From contig NZ_LGUR01000253.1 of assembly GCF_001270495.1 (NCBI RefSeq), positions 1-64,000 on the forward strand: a stretch of 64,000 nucleotides of DNA, in the 5' to 3' direction. Positions within the stretch are counted from its first letter, which is position 1, and each line of letters begins with the position of its first letter. Below the pieces are notes generated by a model that worked only from the letters and a program-made list of their open reading frames with translations, was not told the DNA's origin and searched no databases. Shown here in pieces: positions 7,497-15,487 of the stretch. Both the position numbers and the translations under genes were made by a program. This DNA is from Streptomyces viridochromogenes (GTDB lineage: Bacteria; Actinomycetota; Actinomycetes; Streptomycetales; Streptomycetaceae).

Positions 7497-8753
7497 CTAG
7501 TTCGCGTCCTCGCCCTCGATGCCCAGGCCGGGCAGGAGGCCCGGGAGGAGCGGTGGGAGGGTGACGGCGGGCTCGGTGCTCGGTGTCGACGTGGACGGTG
7601 AGGCGCCGGTGTTGCCGGTGTCCTTCGGCGGGTCCAGGAGGCCGCCGGTGTTTCCGCCGAGCAGACCTTCGCTCTCGCCCGCGGAGCCCTCGGCCGCCTT
7701 GCTGGGGCTGCTGGACCTGTTGCCGTCGGAGGAGCCGCTGCCGCCGGCGCTGGGGCGGGCCGACCGGTCGGAGCCGGACGTACCGGTGGACGCCGACCCG
7801 GAACCGCCGCGTCCCTTGCCGTCGCCGCCCTTCGACGGGGTCGGGGGCAGGAGTGACTCCAGCGGGGCGACCTCGTCGTCTATGGCGTCGAACACCGACG
7901 ACACCTGGTCGCTGACGTCCCCGAGCTGGAGGGGGAGTCGCTGTCGGAGGTTGCCCCACGCCGCGCGGTGCGAGCGGGAGAAGGCGGAGAGGGCCTGGAT
8001 GGGGCCCAGGGAGTTCGGGTCGCGCTGGTACGCCTCGCGGAGCAGGCGGTGCCCCGCCGAGGCGTCGTGCCGCATGCCGGACAGGGCGCGGCGGATCTCG
8101 CTGAGCGACTCGTGGTCGAGTTGTCCGCCGCGACCGCGCTCCATCAGCCGCCTGGCCTCGCTGAGCCGGGTGGACGCCTGGTCGAGATACGTTCGCCCGC
8201 GCTCGTCCTCGCCGTCGGCAAGGACGTTGAGCTTGAAGTCCTCTATGCCGCGCTTCAGGCCGTAGAGAGAGTCACCGGGTAGGGCGTCCGAACTCGCGGC
8301 GGCGACTCCGCCGAAGGCTCCCGCGGCGACACCGACGCTGAGCCCGCCCGCGGTGAGGCCCTTGGCCAGCCGTGAACGCGGTCGCAACTTCCCCAGCGGT
8401 GAGGCCCGATGCGCGCCCCGTGCCCGCTCCGAACGCTGCTCGGGCAGGACGGGTCCCGCCTCGCCTCCCGCGGTGCCCTCCTGGAGCATGGCCTCCATCG
8501 CGGCCACGAGCTGGGCGCGCTGGACGACCTTGACCTCGGGGTCGAGTACGGGCTTGGGCAGCTCGCCGAGACTCGTGGTGAGGGCCAACAGGCGCCCCTG
8601 CTCGCTGTGTTCCGCGGCAGCGGGTGCCGGTGCCGATCCATCGGGCTGCTCGGCGTGCTCGGCCTGCTCGGCCGCCGAGTCCCGGTCGGTCAGCTCCTCC
8701 AGGGCCTGGGCGAAGGCGTTCGCCCGCCGGTGCGCCGATACGTTCGCGATCAC
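7497..8753 (-). CDS. rsbN: Anti-sigma factor RsbN (DUF5667), cognate of BldN
   Basis: A 418-aa membrane-anchored protein directly downstream of bldN. The N-terminal ~120 residues, beginning IANVSAHRRANAFAQALEEL, are the conserved cytoplasmic part that binds BldN in S. venezuelae. One membrane segment lies at about 130-152, followed by an extracellular DUF5667 helical region and a long Ser/Gly/Pro tail. It holds BldN inactive at the membrane until sporulation signals arrive. I start at GTG 8753 because AGGAGG lies 8 nt before it; the upstream GTG at 8762 overlaps that site. The gap from bldN is about 250 nt, so it may also have its own, BldN-driven, promoter. Confidence 0.88.
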   Translation of the reverse strand: MIANVSAHRRANAFAQALEELTDRDSAAEQAEHAEQPDGSAPAPAAAEHSEQGRLLALTTSLGELPKPVLDPEVKVVQRAQLVAAMEAMLQEGTAGGEAGPVLPEQRSERARGAHRASPLGKLRPRSRLAKGLTAGGLSVGVAAGAFGGVAAASSDALPGDSLYGLKRGIEDFKLNVLADGEDERGRTYLDQASTRLSEARRLMERGRGGQLDHESLSEIRRALSGMRHDASAGHRLLREAYQRDPNSLGPIQALSAFSRSHRAAWGNLRQRLPLQLGDVSDQVSSVFDAIDDEVAPLESLLPPTPSKGGDGKGRGGSGSASTGTSGSDRSARPSAGGSGSSDGNRSSSPSKAAEGSAGESEGLLGGNTGGLLDPPKDTGNTGASPSTSTPSTEPAVTLPPLLPGLLPGLGIEGEDAN

Positions 8754-9004
8754 TGGCGGCACCTCCTCTCGTCATGACGGTCGACTCCCCAGGGGGTCCT
8801 GAGGGTTGCACGCCCTGACCGAATCCACACGATCGAGTGATCGAAGTCGGCCAGGGAGCGACCACAGGGAGCCTGCATCCCGCACAACGAGCGGCTTGGC
8901 ACTTGGGTTACGGACGGAGGATGAACGGACCGCGAAGTCAACGGACTTTCACCGAGGGTGAGTTGATGGTTGCGGAGTGTGTCGGTTCGGTAGGGGGTGT
9001 GCGC

Positions 9005-9778
9005 TCAGCGGGCGTCGTCCGGGAGCAGCCGGGCGAGGGTGCGGACGGCGCGGTACTGGAGGGTCTTGATGGCGCCCTCGTTCTTGCCCATGACGCGGGC
9101 GGTCTCGGCGACGGAGAGGCCCTGGAGGAAACGGAGGGTGACGCACTCCTGCTGTTGTGGGTTGAGTCGCCGTACGGCGTCGAGGAGGGCGGCGTTGGAG
9201 AGGGATTCGAGGACGGAGTCCTCGGGGGAGCGCTCGACCTCGTTGGCGTCGAGCATCTCGCCGGTGGTCACCTCCAGCCGGAAGCGGCTGGACTTGAAGT
9301 GGTCGGCTACGAGGTTGCGGGCGATGGTGACGAGCCAGGCGCCGAAGTCGCGGCCCTGCCAGGTGAAGGTGCCGATGCGCCGGAGCGCCCGCAGAAAGGT
9401 CTCGCTTGTGAGGTCCTCGGCGGTGGCCTTTCCTCCGACCCGGTAATAGATGTAGCGGTACACGGTGTCGCTGTACTGGTCGTAGAGCCTTCCGAACGCG
9501 TCGGCCTCGCCGGCCTGTGCGCGTTCCACGAGATCCATCATTCGAGCGCTGTCGCTGTCCGCGGCAGGTCGACGGGCGGTTGCCGCACCGGCCGAGCGTC
9601 CCCGTCTGCCGACGGCGGCGCTGCCGTCGGCGAGCGCGTAGCACGGGCCTACGGGCGCGGTGGTTACGGCGAGGGCGGGGACGGCGTACGCGGTGGGGAC
9701 GAAGCCGCGCAACAGGTCTTTGACCGTTGCGCGCAGCGTAGCCAGGCCCGAGGCGTCAACCCCGACGTGTGGGTACAC
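9005..9778 (-). CDS. bldN: ECF sigma factor BldN (pro-sigma form)
   Basis: A 257-aa ECF sigma factor of the BldN group. Region 2 runs from about residue 80 (MMDLVERAQAGEADAFGRLY) through TAEDLTSETFLRALRRI. Region 4 is near 190-257, with NPQQQECVTLRFLQGLSVAETARVMGKNEGAIKTL. The first ~80 residues are an extra N-terminal extension; in S. coelicolor BldN is made as a proprotein whose extension is removed in development. It directs aerial-hypha genes such as chaplins and rodlins. Start is GTG 9778 with GGGAG upstream. rsbN follows on the same strand. Confidence 0.95.
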   Translation of the reverse strand: MYPHVGVDASGLATLRATVKDLLRGFVPTAYAVPALAVTTAPVGPCYALADGSAAVGRRGRSAGAATARRPAADSDSARMMDLVERAQAGEADAFGRLYDQYSDTVYRYIYYRVGGKATAEDLTSETFLRALRRIGTFTWQGRDFGAWLVTIARNLVADHFKSSRFRLEVTTGEMLDANEVERSPEDSVLESLSNAALLDAVRRLNPQQQECVTLRFLQGLSVAETARVMGKNEGAIKTLQYRAVRTLARLLPDDAR

Positions 9779-10310
9779 GGGACTCCCAGAGGCAGAGCTT
9801 CCATCACGTGCAGTGCGGGACCGTTCACCCGTCGTAGCGACGGAGGGGTACCGGTTTGCGTCTGAGGAGAATAACGCTTCGTGCAGGCACTGCTACGCCC
9901 AGTTGCTCAAATCATCGATTGCGTCTCTTCTGTAACCGTTTGGCGGCCGATCAAGTGCCGCAGAGTGATCGCTTGTTGATCGAATTCGTCCGTGTTCCGG
10001 CTGTCTCCGGGGCGTGTTGTGGTCGTGTGCAGCCAAGGGGACTGGACAGGGCGTTGCGGGGGTATGGGGTGCGGATTGGCTTGTGCGGCCGGGCGTGGTC
10101 AACTCGGCGCCCATGTGGGCTTTTCTCGCCCCCGCCGCCCCTACCCGTCCCGTCCCTGAAGGGGCTCCGCCCCTTCGACCCGGGCAGGGGGCTGCCGCCC
10201 CCTGGACCCCGCTTCGGCCCGAAGGGCCTCGTCGTCAAACGCCGGACAGGGTGAAATGCCTGGACCGTTCCGGAGAGTGACCGTCAAGTGAGGTGAAGTC
10301 GGCCGCAGGT
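9779..10310. other. bldN upstream region with repeat copy B
   Basis: About 530 nt without a gene. The half next to bldN is less GC-rich than its surroundings and must hold the bldN promoter. It includes a perfect inverted repeat, CCGTCG-TAG-CGACGG (9829-9843). The far half is repeat copy B. I could not assign -10/-35 boxes or a convincing BldD site. Confidence 0.55.
10121..10250. repeat. Dispersed intergenic hairpin repeat, copy B
   Basis: Same order of blocks as copies A and C: TTCTCGCCCCCGCCG start, the GAAGGGGCTCCGCCCCTTC hairpin, the CAGGGGGC/GCCCCCTG hairpin, the CGCTTCGGCCCGAAGGGC part, then AAACGCCGGACAGG. It lies downstream of the leftward HAD gene and upstream of bldN. Confidence 0.85.
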
Positions 10311-11246
10311 CTATCGACGGCGTCGGTGTAGTGCGATCGCCGCTGCCGTTCCCCCGGCCACCGCGCCTACGCCCGCGGCCGCCGGGATGCCGACCTTGGC
10401 TGCCTTTCGGCCCGTGCGGTAGTCGCGTAGGCGCCAGTCCAGCTTGCGGGCGTGCTTGCGGAGCTTGGTGTCGGGGTTGATGGCGTAGGGGTGGCCGACG
10501 AGGGAGAGCATCGGGATGTCGTTGTGCGAGTCGCTGTACGCGGCGCACCGGGAGAGGTCCAGGCCCTCCGCGGCGGCCAGGGCGCGGACCGCTTCCGCCT
10601 TCGCGGGGCCGTGCAGGGGCTCGCCGACCAGCTTGCCGGTGTAGACGCCGTCCACGGATTCCGCCACCGTGCCCAGCGCGCCGGTCAGGCCGAGGCGGCG
10701 GGCGATCACCGTGGCGATCTCCACCGGGGCGGCTGTGACCAGCCATACCTTCTGGCCCGCGTCCAGGTGGGCCTGGGCCAGGGCCCGGGTGCCGGGCCAG
10801 ATGCGCTCGGCCATGTACTCGTCGTAGATCTCCTCGCCGATCGACTGGAGCTCGGCGACGCGGTGGCCCTTCACGATGGAGAGGGCCGAGTCGCGGGCCT
10901 CCTGCATGTGCTCGGGGTCCTCGACGCCGGCCAGCCGGAACCATGCCTGCTGCCAGGCGAACTTGGCGAGGTCGCGGGTCTCGAAGAACTTCCGTTTGTA
11001 CAGGCCCCGCCCGAAGTGGAAGAGGGCGGCACCTTGCATCACGGTGTTGTCCAGGTCGAAGAACGCGGCGGCCTTCTCGTCGCCGAGCACCGGGAACTCC
11101 GGTTCGGCGGTCTCGGAGACCTCCGTCGCTTCCTGCGACGATTTGCGCGCTGCCTCCGCCGAAGCCTCGCCAGCCAACACGCTCCGCGCCGTGGCGGAAC
11201 GCCTACGGGGAGTGAGCCATCCAAGAGCGGCCATGACCGTGAGCAT
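10311..11246 (-). CDS. HAD-IB family hydrolase (SerB/CicA-like phosphatase)
   Basis: 311 aa. After ~58 variable residues the HAD motif I AAFFDLDNTVMQGA appears, then VWLVTAAPVEIA (motif II region, Thr) and AYSDSHNDIPML (motif IV), the pattern of HAD subfamily IB phosphatases such as SerB and CicA. The C-terminus, from about residue 290, is a Gly/Ala-rich stretch ending HRRRR that could insert in the membrane. A phospholipid or phosphoserine-type substrate is possible. It always sits between bldN and the glutaredoxin-like gene in Streptomyces and is divergent from the latter. Confidence 0.87.
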   Translation of the reverse strand: MLTVMAALGWLTPRRRSATARSVLAGEASAEAARKSSQEATEVSETAEPEFPVLGDEKAAAFFDLDNTVMQGAALFHFGRGLYKRKFFETRDLAKFAWQQAWFRLAGVEDPEHMQEARDSALSIVKGHRVAELQSIGEEIYDEYMAERIWPGTRALAQAHLDAGQKVWLVTAAPVEIATVIARRLGLTGALGTVAESVDGVYTGKLVGEPLHGPAKAEAVRALAAAEGLDLSRCAAYSDSHNDIPMLSLVGHPYAINPDTKLRKHARKLDWRLRDYRTGRKAAKVGIPAAAGVGAVAGGTAAAIALHRRRR

Positions 11247-11374
11247 AGCCAGTTTGTTCGGTGCTTCCGGAGTCGAGAGGTTTGAAGGTTGTGAACTCTC
11301 CGCGACCGCGCAGTTAAACGGCGTGGTGGAACAGCGGCCGGGCTTCCGCGTGGCGGCGCGGGAGAATGGCTGGC

Positions 11375-11656
11375 ATGAGTCCCCTTTTTCGTCGCGCCGC
11401 AGCCAGGTCCCCGCAGGACCGGCTCGTCACCCTCATCGGAAAGCCCGACTGCCATTTGTGTGATGCCGCACAGGGCGTGGTCGAGAAGGTCTGCGCCGAA
11501 CTGGGGGTTCCGTGGGAGGTGAAGGACATCAACCAGGATCCCCAACTCCACGACCAGTACTGGGAACAGATCCCCGTCGTCCTCGTCGACGGCGCCCAGC
11601 ACACCTTCTGGCGCGTGAACGAAGATCGCCTCCGCAAAGCACTCACCGAGCGGTGA
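11375..11656 (+). CDS. Glutaredoxin family protein
   Basis: A 93-aa thioredoxin-fold protein: VTLIGKPDCHLCDAAQGVVEKV gives a CHLC active site, and IPVVLVDGAQHTFWRV gives the cis-proline strand. This is the DUF836 type of glutaredoxin. It probably reduces protein or mycothiol mixed disulfides. Location beside rex fits a redox role. Start ATG 11375 is preferred over ATG 11366, because GGGAG lies only 2-3 nt from the first but about 10 nt from the second. Confidence 0.86.
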   Translation: MSPLFRRAAARSPQDRLVTLIGKPDCHLCDAAQGVVEKVCAELGVPWEVKDINQDPQLHDQYWEQIPVVLVDGAQHTFWRVNEDRLRKALTER

Positions 11657-11861
11657 CCGGTGACTGACCGAGTAGTCCAACTGAGTCGAAAACGGCTTAG
11701 GATCGACGGCGACTTGGTCTCGGGGGCGGGGATCGTTGAGGAGAGTGTGCGGTTTTGCCCCCAAGAGATGAGGAACGGTGGTGCGTATGCGCCGGTTCCA
11801 GACCAGTGCGCCGGGCGTGCGTGAGCCCGGTCACGTTGGGCGGGCAAATCGGACACCATCT

Positions 11862-11879
11862 TTGTGCACGCGTTCACAA
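11862..11879 (+). promoter_or_regulatory. Rex operator (ROP)
   Basis: TTGTGCACGCGTTCACAA is an 18-bp imperfect palindrome with one mismatched pair. It matches the Rex consensus TGTGAACGCGTTCACA at all but one base of the core. It lies 77 nt before the rex start, where the promoter should be, so Rex should repress its own operon (rex-hemACD) when NADH is low relative to NAD+ demand, as shown in S. coelicolor. Confidence 0.88.
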
Positions 11880-11955
11880 AGACATAGCCTGCATTCGACG
11901 GGGCGGTCTGGGGACGACTGACCGCCGGCAGTCCCGCTCTACCCGCAGGAGCACC

Positions 11956-12729
11956 GTGGCAACTGGCCGAACTCACCGACCGGCGACCCGTAGCCGAGGG
12001 ATTCCCGAGGCCACCGTCGCCCGGCTTCCGCTGTACCTCCGAGCCCTGACCGCACTGTCGGAGCGCTCGGTACCCACGGTCTCCTCCGAGGAGCTCGCGG
12101 CCGCGGCGGGGGTCAACTCCGCCAAGCTGCGCAAGGACTTCTCGTACCTCGGGTCGTACGGCACGAGGGGTGTCGGCTACGACGTCGAGTATCTCGTCTA
12201 CCAGATCTCCCGTGAGCTGGGGCTCACCCAGGACTGGCCGGTTGTGATCGTCGGTATCGGTAACCTCGGTGCCGCGCTCGCCAACTACGGCGGGTTCGCC
12301 TCCCGTGGGTTCCGGGTCGCCGCGCTCATCGACGCCGACCCCGCGATGGCCGGCAAGCCCGTCGCCGGGATTCCCGTGCAGCACTCCGACGACCTGGAGA
12401 AGATCATCCAGGACAACGGCGTGTCGATCGGTGTCATCGCCACCCCCGCCGGTGCCGCCCAGGCGGTCTGTGACCGGCTCGTGGCCGCCGGGGTCACCTC
12501 CATCCTGAACTTCGCGCCGACCGTCCTGACCGTTCCGGACGGCGTCGACGTGCGCAAGGTCGACCTCTCCATCGAGCTGCAGATCCTCGCCTTCCACGAG
12601 CAGCGCAAGGCCGGGGAGGAAGCCGCTCACTCCGACGGCACCGGACCGGCCGCCGTCACCCGCGAGGAGTCCGACGCATCCGCCGACCAGGGGCCTGACG
12701 GGGACGTACCCGCCGTGATGCCGGCATGA
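11956..12729 (+). CDS. rex: Redox-sensing transcriptional repressor Rex
   Basis: 257 aa. An N-terminal winged helix (IPEATVARLPLYLRAL through SSEELAAAAGVNSAKLRKDFSYLGSYGTRGVGYDVE) is followed by a Rossmann domain with VVIVGIGNLGAALANY and RVAALIDADP. The C-terminal SIELQILAFHEQ helix is the domain-swapped dimer helix. Rex binds NADH, which releases it from its operators and derepresses respiratory genes. The start is GTG 11956 after GCAGGAG, matching the known N-terminus ATGRTHRPATRSRG. The last four bases overlap hemA (ATGA), so translation is coupled. Confidence 0.96.
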   Translation: MATGRTHRPATRSRGIPEATVARLPLYLRALTALSERSVPTVSSEELAAAAGVNSAKLRKDFSYLGSYGTRGVGYDVEYLVYQISRELGLTQDWPVVIVGIGNLGAALANYGGFASRGFRVAALIDADPAMAGKPVAGIPVQHSDDLEKIIQDNGVSIGVIATPAGAAQAVCDRLVAAGVTSILNFAPTVLTVPDGVDVRKVDLSIELQILAFHEQRKAGEEAAHSDGTGPAAVTREESDASADQGPDGDVPAVMPA

Positions 12730-14531
12730 GTCTCCTCGTCGTGGGGCTGAGTCACCGCAGCGCCCCGGTCAGCATTCTGGAGCGGGCGGCACTGAGCGCC
12801 GATGCCCAGATCAAGCTGTTGCAGGACACCGTCGCCGCGGAACCGGCCGCTGAGGCCGCGGTGCTCGCCACCTGCAACCGCATCGAGCTGTACGCCGACG
12901 TGGACAAGTTCCACGCCGGTGTCGCCGAGCTGTCCACGCTGCTCGCCCAGCACAGCGGAGTGGGGCTCGACGAGCTCACGCCCTACCTGTACGTGCACTA
13001 CGAGGACCGGGCCGTCCACCATCTGTTCTCCGTGGCCTGTGGGCTCGACTCCATGGTCGTCGGGGAAGGGCAGATCCTCGGACAGATCAAGGACTCCCTC
13101 GCCAAGGCGCAGGAGCTGCACAGCGCCGGGCGGCTGCTGAACGACCTGTTCCAGCAGGCCCTGCGCGTAGGCAAGCGCGCGCACTCCGAGACCGGCATCG
13201 ACCGCGCCGGGCAGTCCCTGGTCACCTTCGGTCTGGAGCAGCTGTCCGCCTCCGCCGGTACGACCGTCGAGGACTGGGCCCGCGGCAAGAAGGCCCTGGT
13301 CATCGGCGCCGGCTCGATGTCCTCCCTGGCCGCGGCCACGCTCGCGCGGGTCGGGGTCGCCGAGATCGTGGTCGCCAACCGCACCCACGACCGCGCCGAG
13401 CGTCTCGCCGCCCTGCTCGTGGAGCAATACGGACAGGGCCTGCCCGACGGCACGGACGTGAAGGCCCGCGCGGTACCGATGGATTCGGCGCCGGCCGAGC
13501 TGACACGTGCCGATGTCGTGGTCTCCTGCACCGGCGCGACCGGGATCGTCCTCACGGCCGAAGAGGTCGCCGGGGCGGTGGAAGGCCGTACCGGTCAGCC
13601 GGTCGCCTTCGAGGAGGCCGGAGCAGCCGAGGGTCACGGTCGTACGGCTGCCAAGGCGCCCGCCGCCAGGGCGAACGCCGATGGCGGTGACGTGCGGCAG
13701 ACTCCGCTGCCGCCCACCAGTGTCGGCACCGACGAGGGCTGTCCGCTGGACATGGCCGCCGTGCAGGGAGGTTTCTCCGTGCTCGGGGAGGCCGCCGTCG
13801 CCGGTATGGACGCGGCCACCCTGGAGCAGCACGCGAGCTGGGCCGCGGGCAGTGCCGTCGACCGGCGTGAGGCCGCCCGGCGCAGCCCCGAGGCAGACGC
13901 CGAGCTGATCACCGCGCTCGCCGCGACCGTGGCCACCGTCGGCCGTATCCCCGAGCGCCGCAAGCCCGAGCCGGTCGTCGAGGTGCCCCGCCCCGCACCG
14001 GTGCTCTGGCTGCTCGACCTCGCCATGCCGCGCGACATCGACGCGGCCGTGCACCGGCTGGCCGGGGTGCGGCTGGTCGACATCGAGTCGCTGGCGGAAG
14101 CTTCCGCCACTGCGTCTGATCAGCGAACTCCGTCCGCGGGCCCGATGGCCGCCGACGTCGACCAGGTCCGCCGTATCGTCTCCGACGAGGTCGCGGCCTT
14201 CGGGGCGGCGCAGCGGGCCGCGCACATCACGCCCACCGTCGTCGCCCTGCGCACGATGGCCGCCGATGTCGTGGCCAGCGAGATCGCCCGTCTCGAGGGC
14301 CGGCTGCCGGGCCTCGACGACAAGCACCGCAGCGAGATCACACAGACCGTGCGGCGTGTCGTCGACAAGCTGCTGCACGCGCCGACCGTCCGGGTCAAGC
14401 AGCTCGCGGCGGAGCCGGGCGGCGCGGGGTACGCGGATGCCCTGAGGACCCTGTTCGACCTCGATCAGGAGACGGTGGCCTCCGTCTCCCGGGCCGAGGA
14501 CAGCACCGAGAAGAACCGAGGCCCACGATGA
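12726..14531 (+). CDS. hemA: Glutamyl-tRNA reductase
   Basis: 601 aa. First step of the C5 tetrapyrrole pathway: Glu-tRNA(Glu) to glutamate-1-semialdehyde, using NADPH. The catalytic Cys is C50 in LATCNRIELY. The NADPH-binding VIGAGSMSSLAAATLA is near 192-206 and the dimerisation helices lie after residue 460. Typical bacterial HemA is about 420-450 aa. Here about 150 residues (roughly 275-425), rich in Ala/Gly/Pro and predicted to be flexible, are inserted between VVSCTGATG and LWLLDLAMPRDID. Overlaps rex and hemC by ATGA on both sides. Confidence 0.95.
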   Translation: MSLLVVGLSHRSAPVSILERAALSADAQIKLLQDTVAAEPAAEAAVLATCNRIELYADVDKFHAGVAELSTLLAQHSGVGLDELTPYLYVHYEDRAVHHLFSVACGLDSMVVGEGQILGQIKDSLAKAQELHSAGRLLNDLFQQALRVGKRAHSETGIDRAGQSLVTFGLEQLSASAGTTVEDWARGKKALVIGAGSMSSLAAATLARVGVAEIVVANRTHDRAERLAALLVEQYGQGLPDGTDVKARAVPMDSAPAELTRADVVVSCTGATGIVLTAEEVAGAVEGRTGQPVAFEEAGAAEGHGRTAAKAPAARANADGGDVRQTPLPPTSVGTDEGCPLDMAAVQGGFSVLGEAAVAGMDAATLEQHASWAAGSAVDRREAARRSPEADAELITALAATVATVGRIPERRKPEPVVEVPRPAPVLWLLDLAMPRDIDAAVHRLAGVRLVDIESLAEASATASDQRTPSAGPMAADVDQVRRIVSDEVAAFGAAQRAAHITPTVVALRTMAADVVASEIARLEGRLPGLDDKHRSEITQTVRRVVDKLLHAPTVRVKQLAAEPGGAGYADALRTLFDLDQETVASVSRAEDSTEKNRGPR

Positions 14532-15487
14532 CTCAGCAGCCACTACGGCTCGGCACCAGGCGCAGCAGGCTCGCCATGGCCCAGTCCGGGCAGGTCGCCG
14601 ACGCGGTGAGCCAGGTGACCGGACGGCCCGTCGAACTCGTCGAGATCACCACGTACGGCGATGTCTCGCGCGAGGCCCTCGCGCAGATCGGCGGCACGGG
14701 TGTGTTCGTCACCGCCCTGCGCGACGCGCTCCTCAAGGGCGAGGTCGACTTCGCGGTGCACTCCCTCAAGGACCTGCCGACCGCGCAGCCCGAGGAGCTG
14801 ACCCTCGCGGCCGTTCCCGAGCGGGAGGACCCGCGCGATGTGATCGTCGCGCGGGACGCCCTGAAGCTCACCGACCTGCCGCGCGGGGCGCGCATCGGTA
14901 CGGGTTCGCCGCGCCGGATGGCCCAGCTGAACGCGTACGCCCGCGGGCATGGGCTGGATTTCGAGACGGTCGCGATCCGCGGGAACGTGGATACGCGGAT
15001 CCGGTTCGTGCGTGATGGTGAGCTGGATGCGGTGGTGCTCGCTGCGGCTGGGCTGCAGCGCATCGGCCGCATCGACGAGGTGACCGACTTCCTGTCGGTC
15101 GACACGGTTTTGCCCGCCCCCGGCCAGGGGGCCCTGGCGATCGAGTGCACCGCGGACAACGCGGACCTCGTCGCCGCGCTCGGCGAGCTCGACGACCCGT
15201 TCACCCGGGTCGCCGTGACCGCCGAGCGATCACTGCTCGCCGCCCTGGAGGCCGGCTGCTCCGCCCCTGTGGGCGCGCTGGCCGACCTGCTGGCCGACGG
15301 GCAGATTGTCAAGGAAATGCGCCTGCGCGGCGTCGTCGGCACGACCGACGGCACGCGGATGGTGCAGCTGTCCACCACCGGTCCCGTGCCCGAGACGCAC
15401 GACCAAGCGCTGGCGCTCGGTCGCGAACTCGCTACCGAGATGCTTGCGCAGGGCGCGGCCGGTCTGATGGGGGAGCGAGCACAGTGA
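14528..15487 (+). CDS. hemC: Hydroxymethylbilane synthase (porphobilinogen deaminase)
   Basis: 319 aa, normal family length. It joins four porphobilinogens into hydroxymethylbilane. The catalytic Asp is D82 in HSLKDLPT. The dipyrromethane cofactor Cys is C244 in EAGCSAPVGA. Also seen: IGTGSPRR and VAIRGNVDTR. Overlaps hemA by four bases at its start and hemD by four bases at its end. Confidence 0.96.
   Translation: MTQQPLRLGTRRSRLAMAQSGQVADAVSQVTGRPVELVEITTYGDVSREALAQIGGTGVFVTALRDALLKGEVDFAVHSLKDLPTAQPEELTLAAVPEREDPRDVIVARDALKLTDLPRGARIGTGSPRRMAQLNAYARGHGLDFETVAIRGNVDTRIRFVRDGELDAVVLAAAGLQRIGRIDEVTDFLSVDTVLPAPGQGALAIECTADNADLVAALGELDDPFTRVAVTAERSLLAALEAGCSAPVGALADLLADGQIVKEMRLRGVVGTTDGTRMVQLSTTGPVPETHDQALALGRELATEMLAQGAAGLMGERAQ

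Noticed and set aside
9812..9829. AGTG...TCACC as a BldD site before bldN
   Set aside because: Spacing (18 bp overall) is wider than the ~15-bp consensus, and one half is incomplete. bldN is a known BldD target, but the real site could not be placed by eye.
12627..14543. 638-codon open frame on the minus strand
   Set aside because: It is antisense to hemA, which has clear active-site motifs. The composition (Gly/Asp/His/Arg) and lack of a ribosome site mark it as a high-GC shadow.
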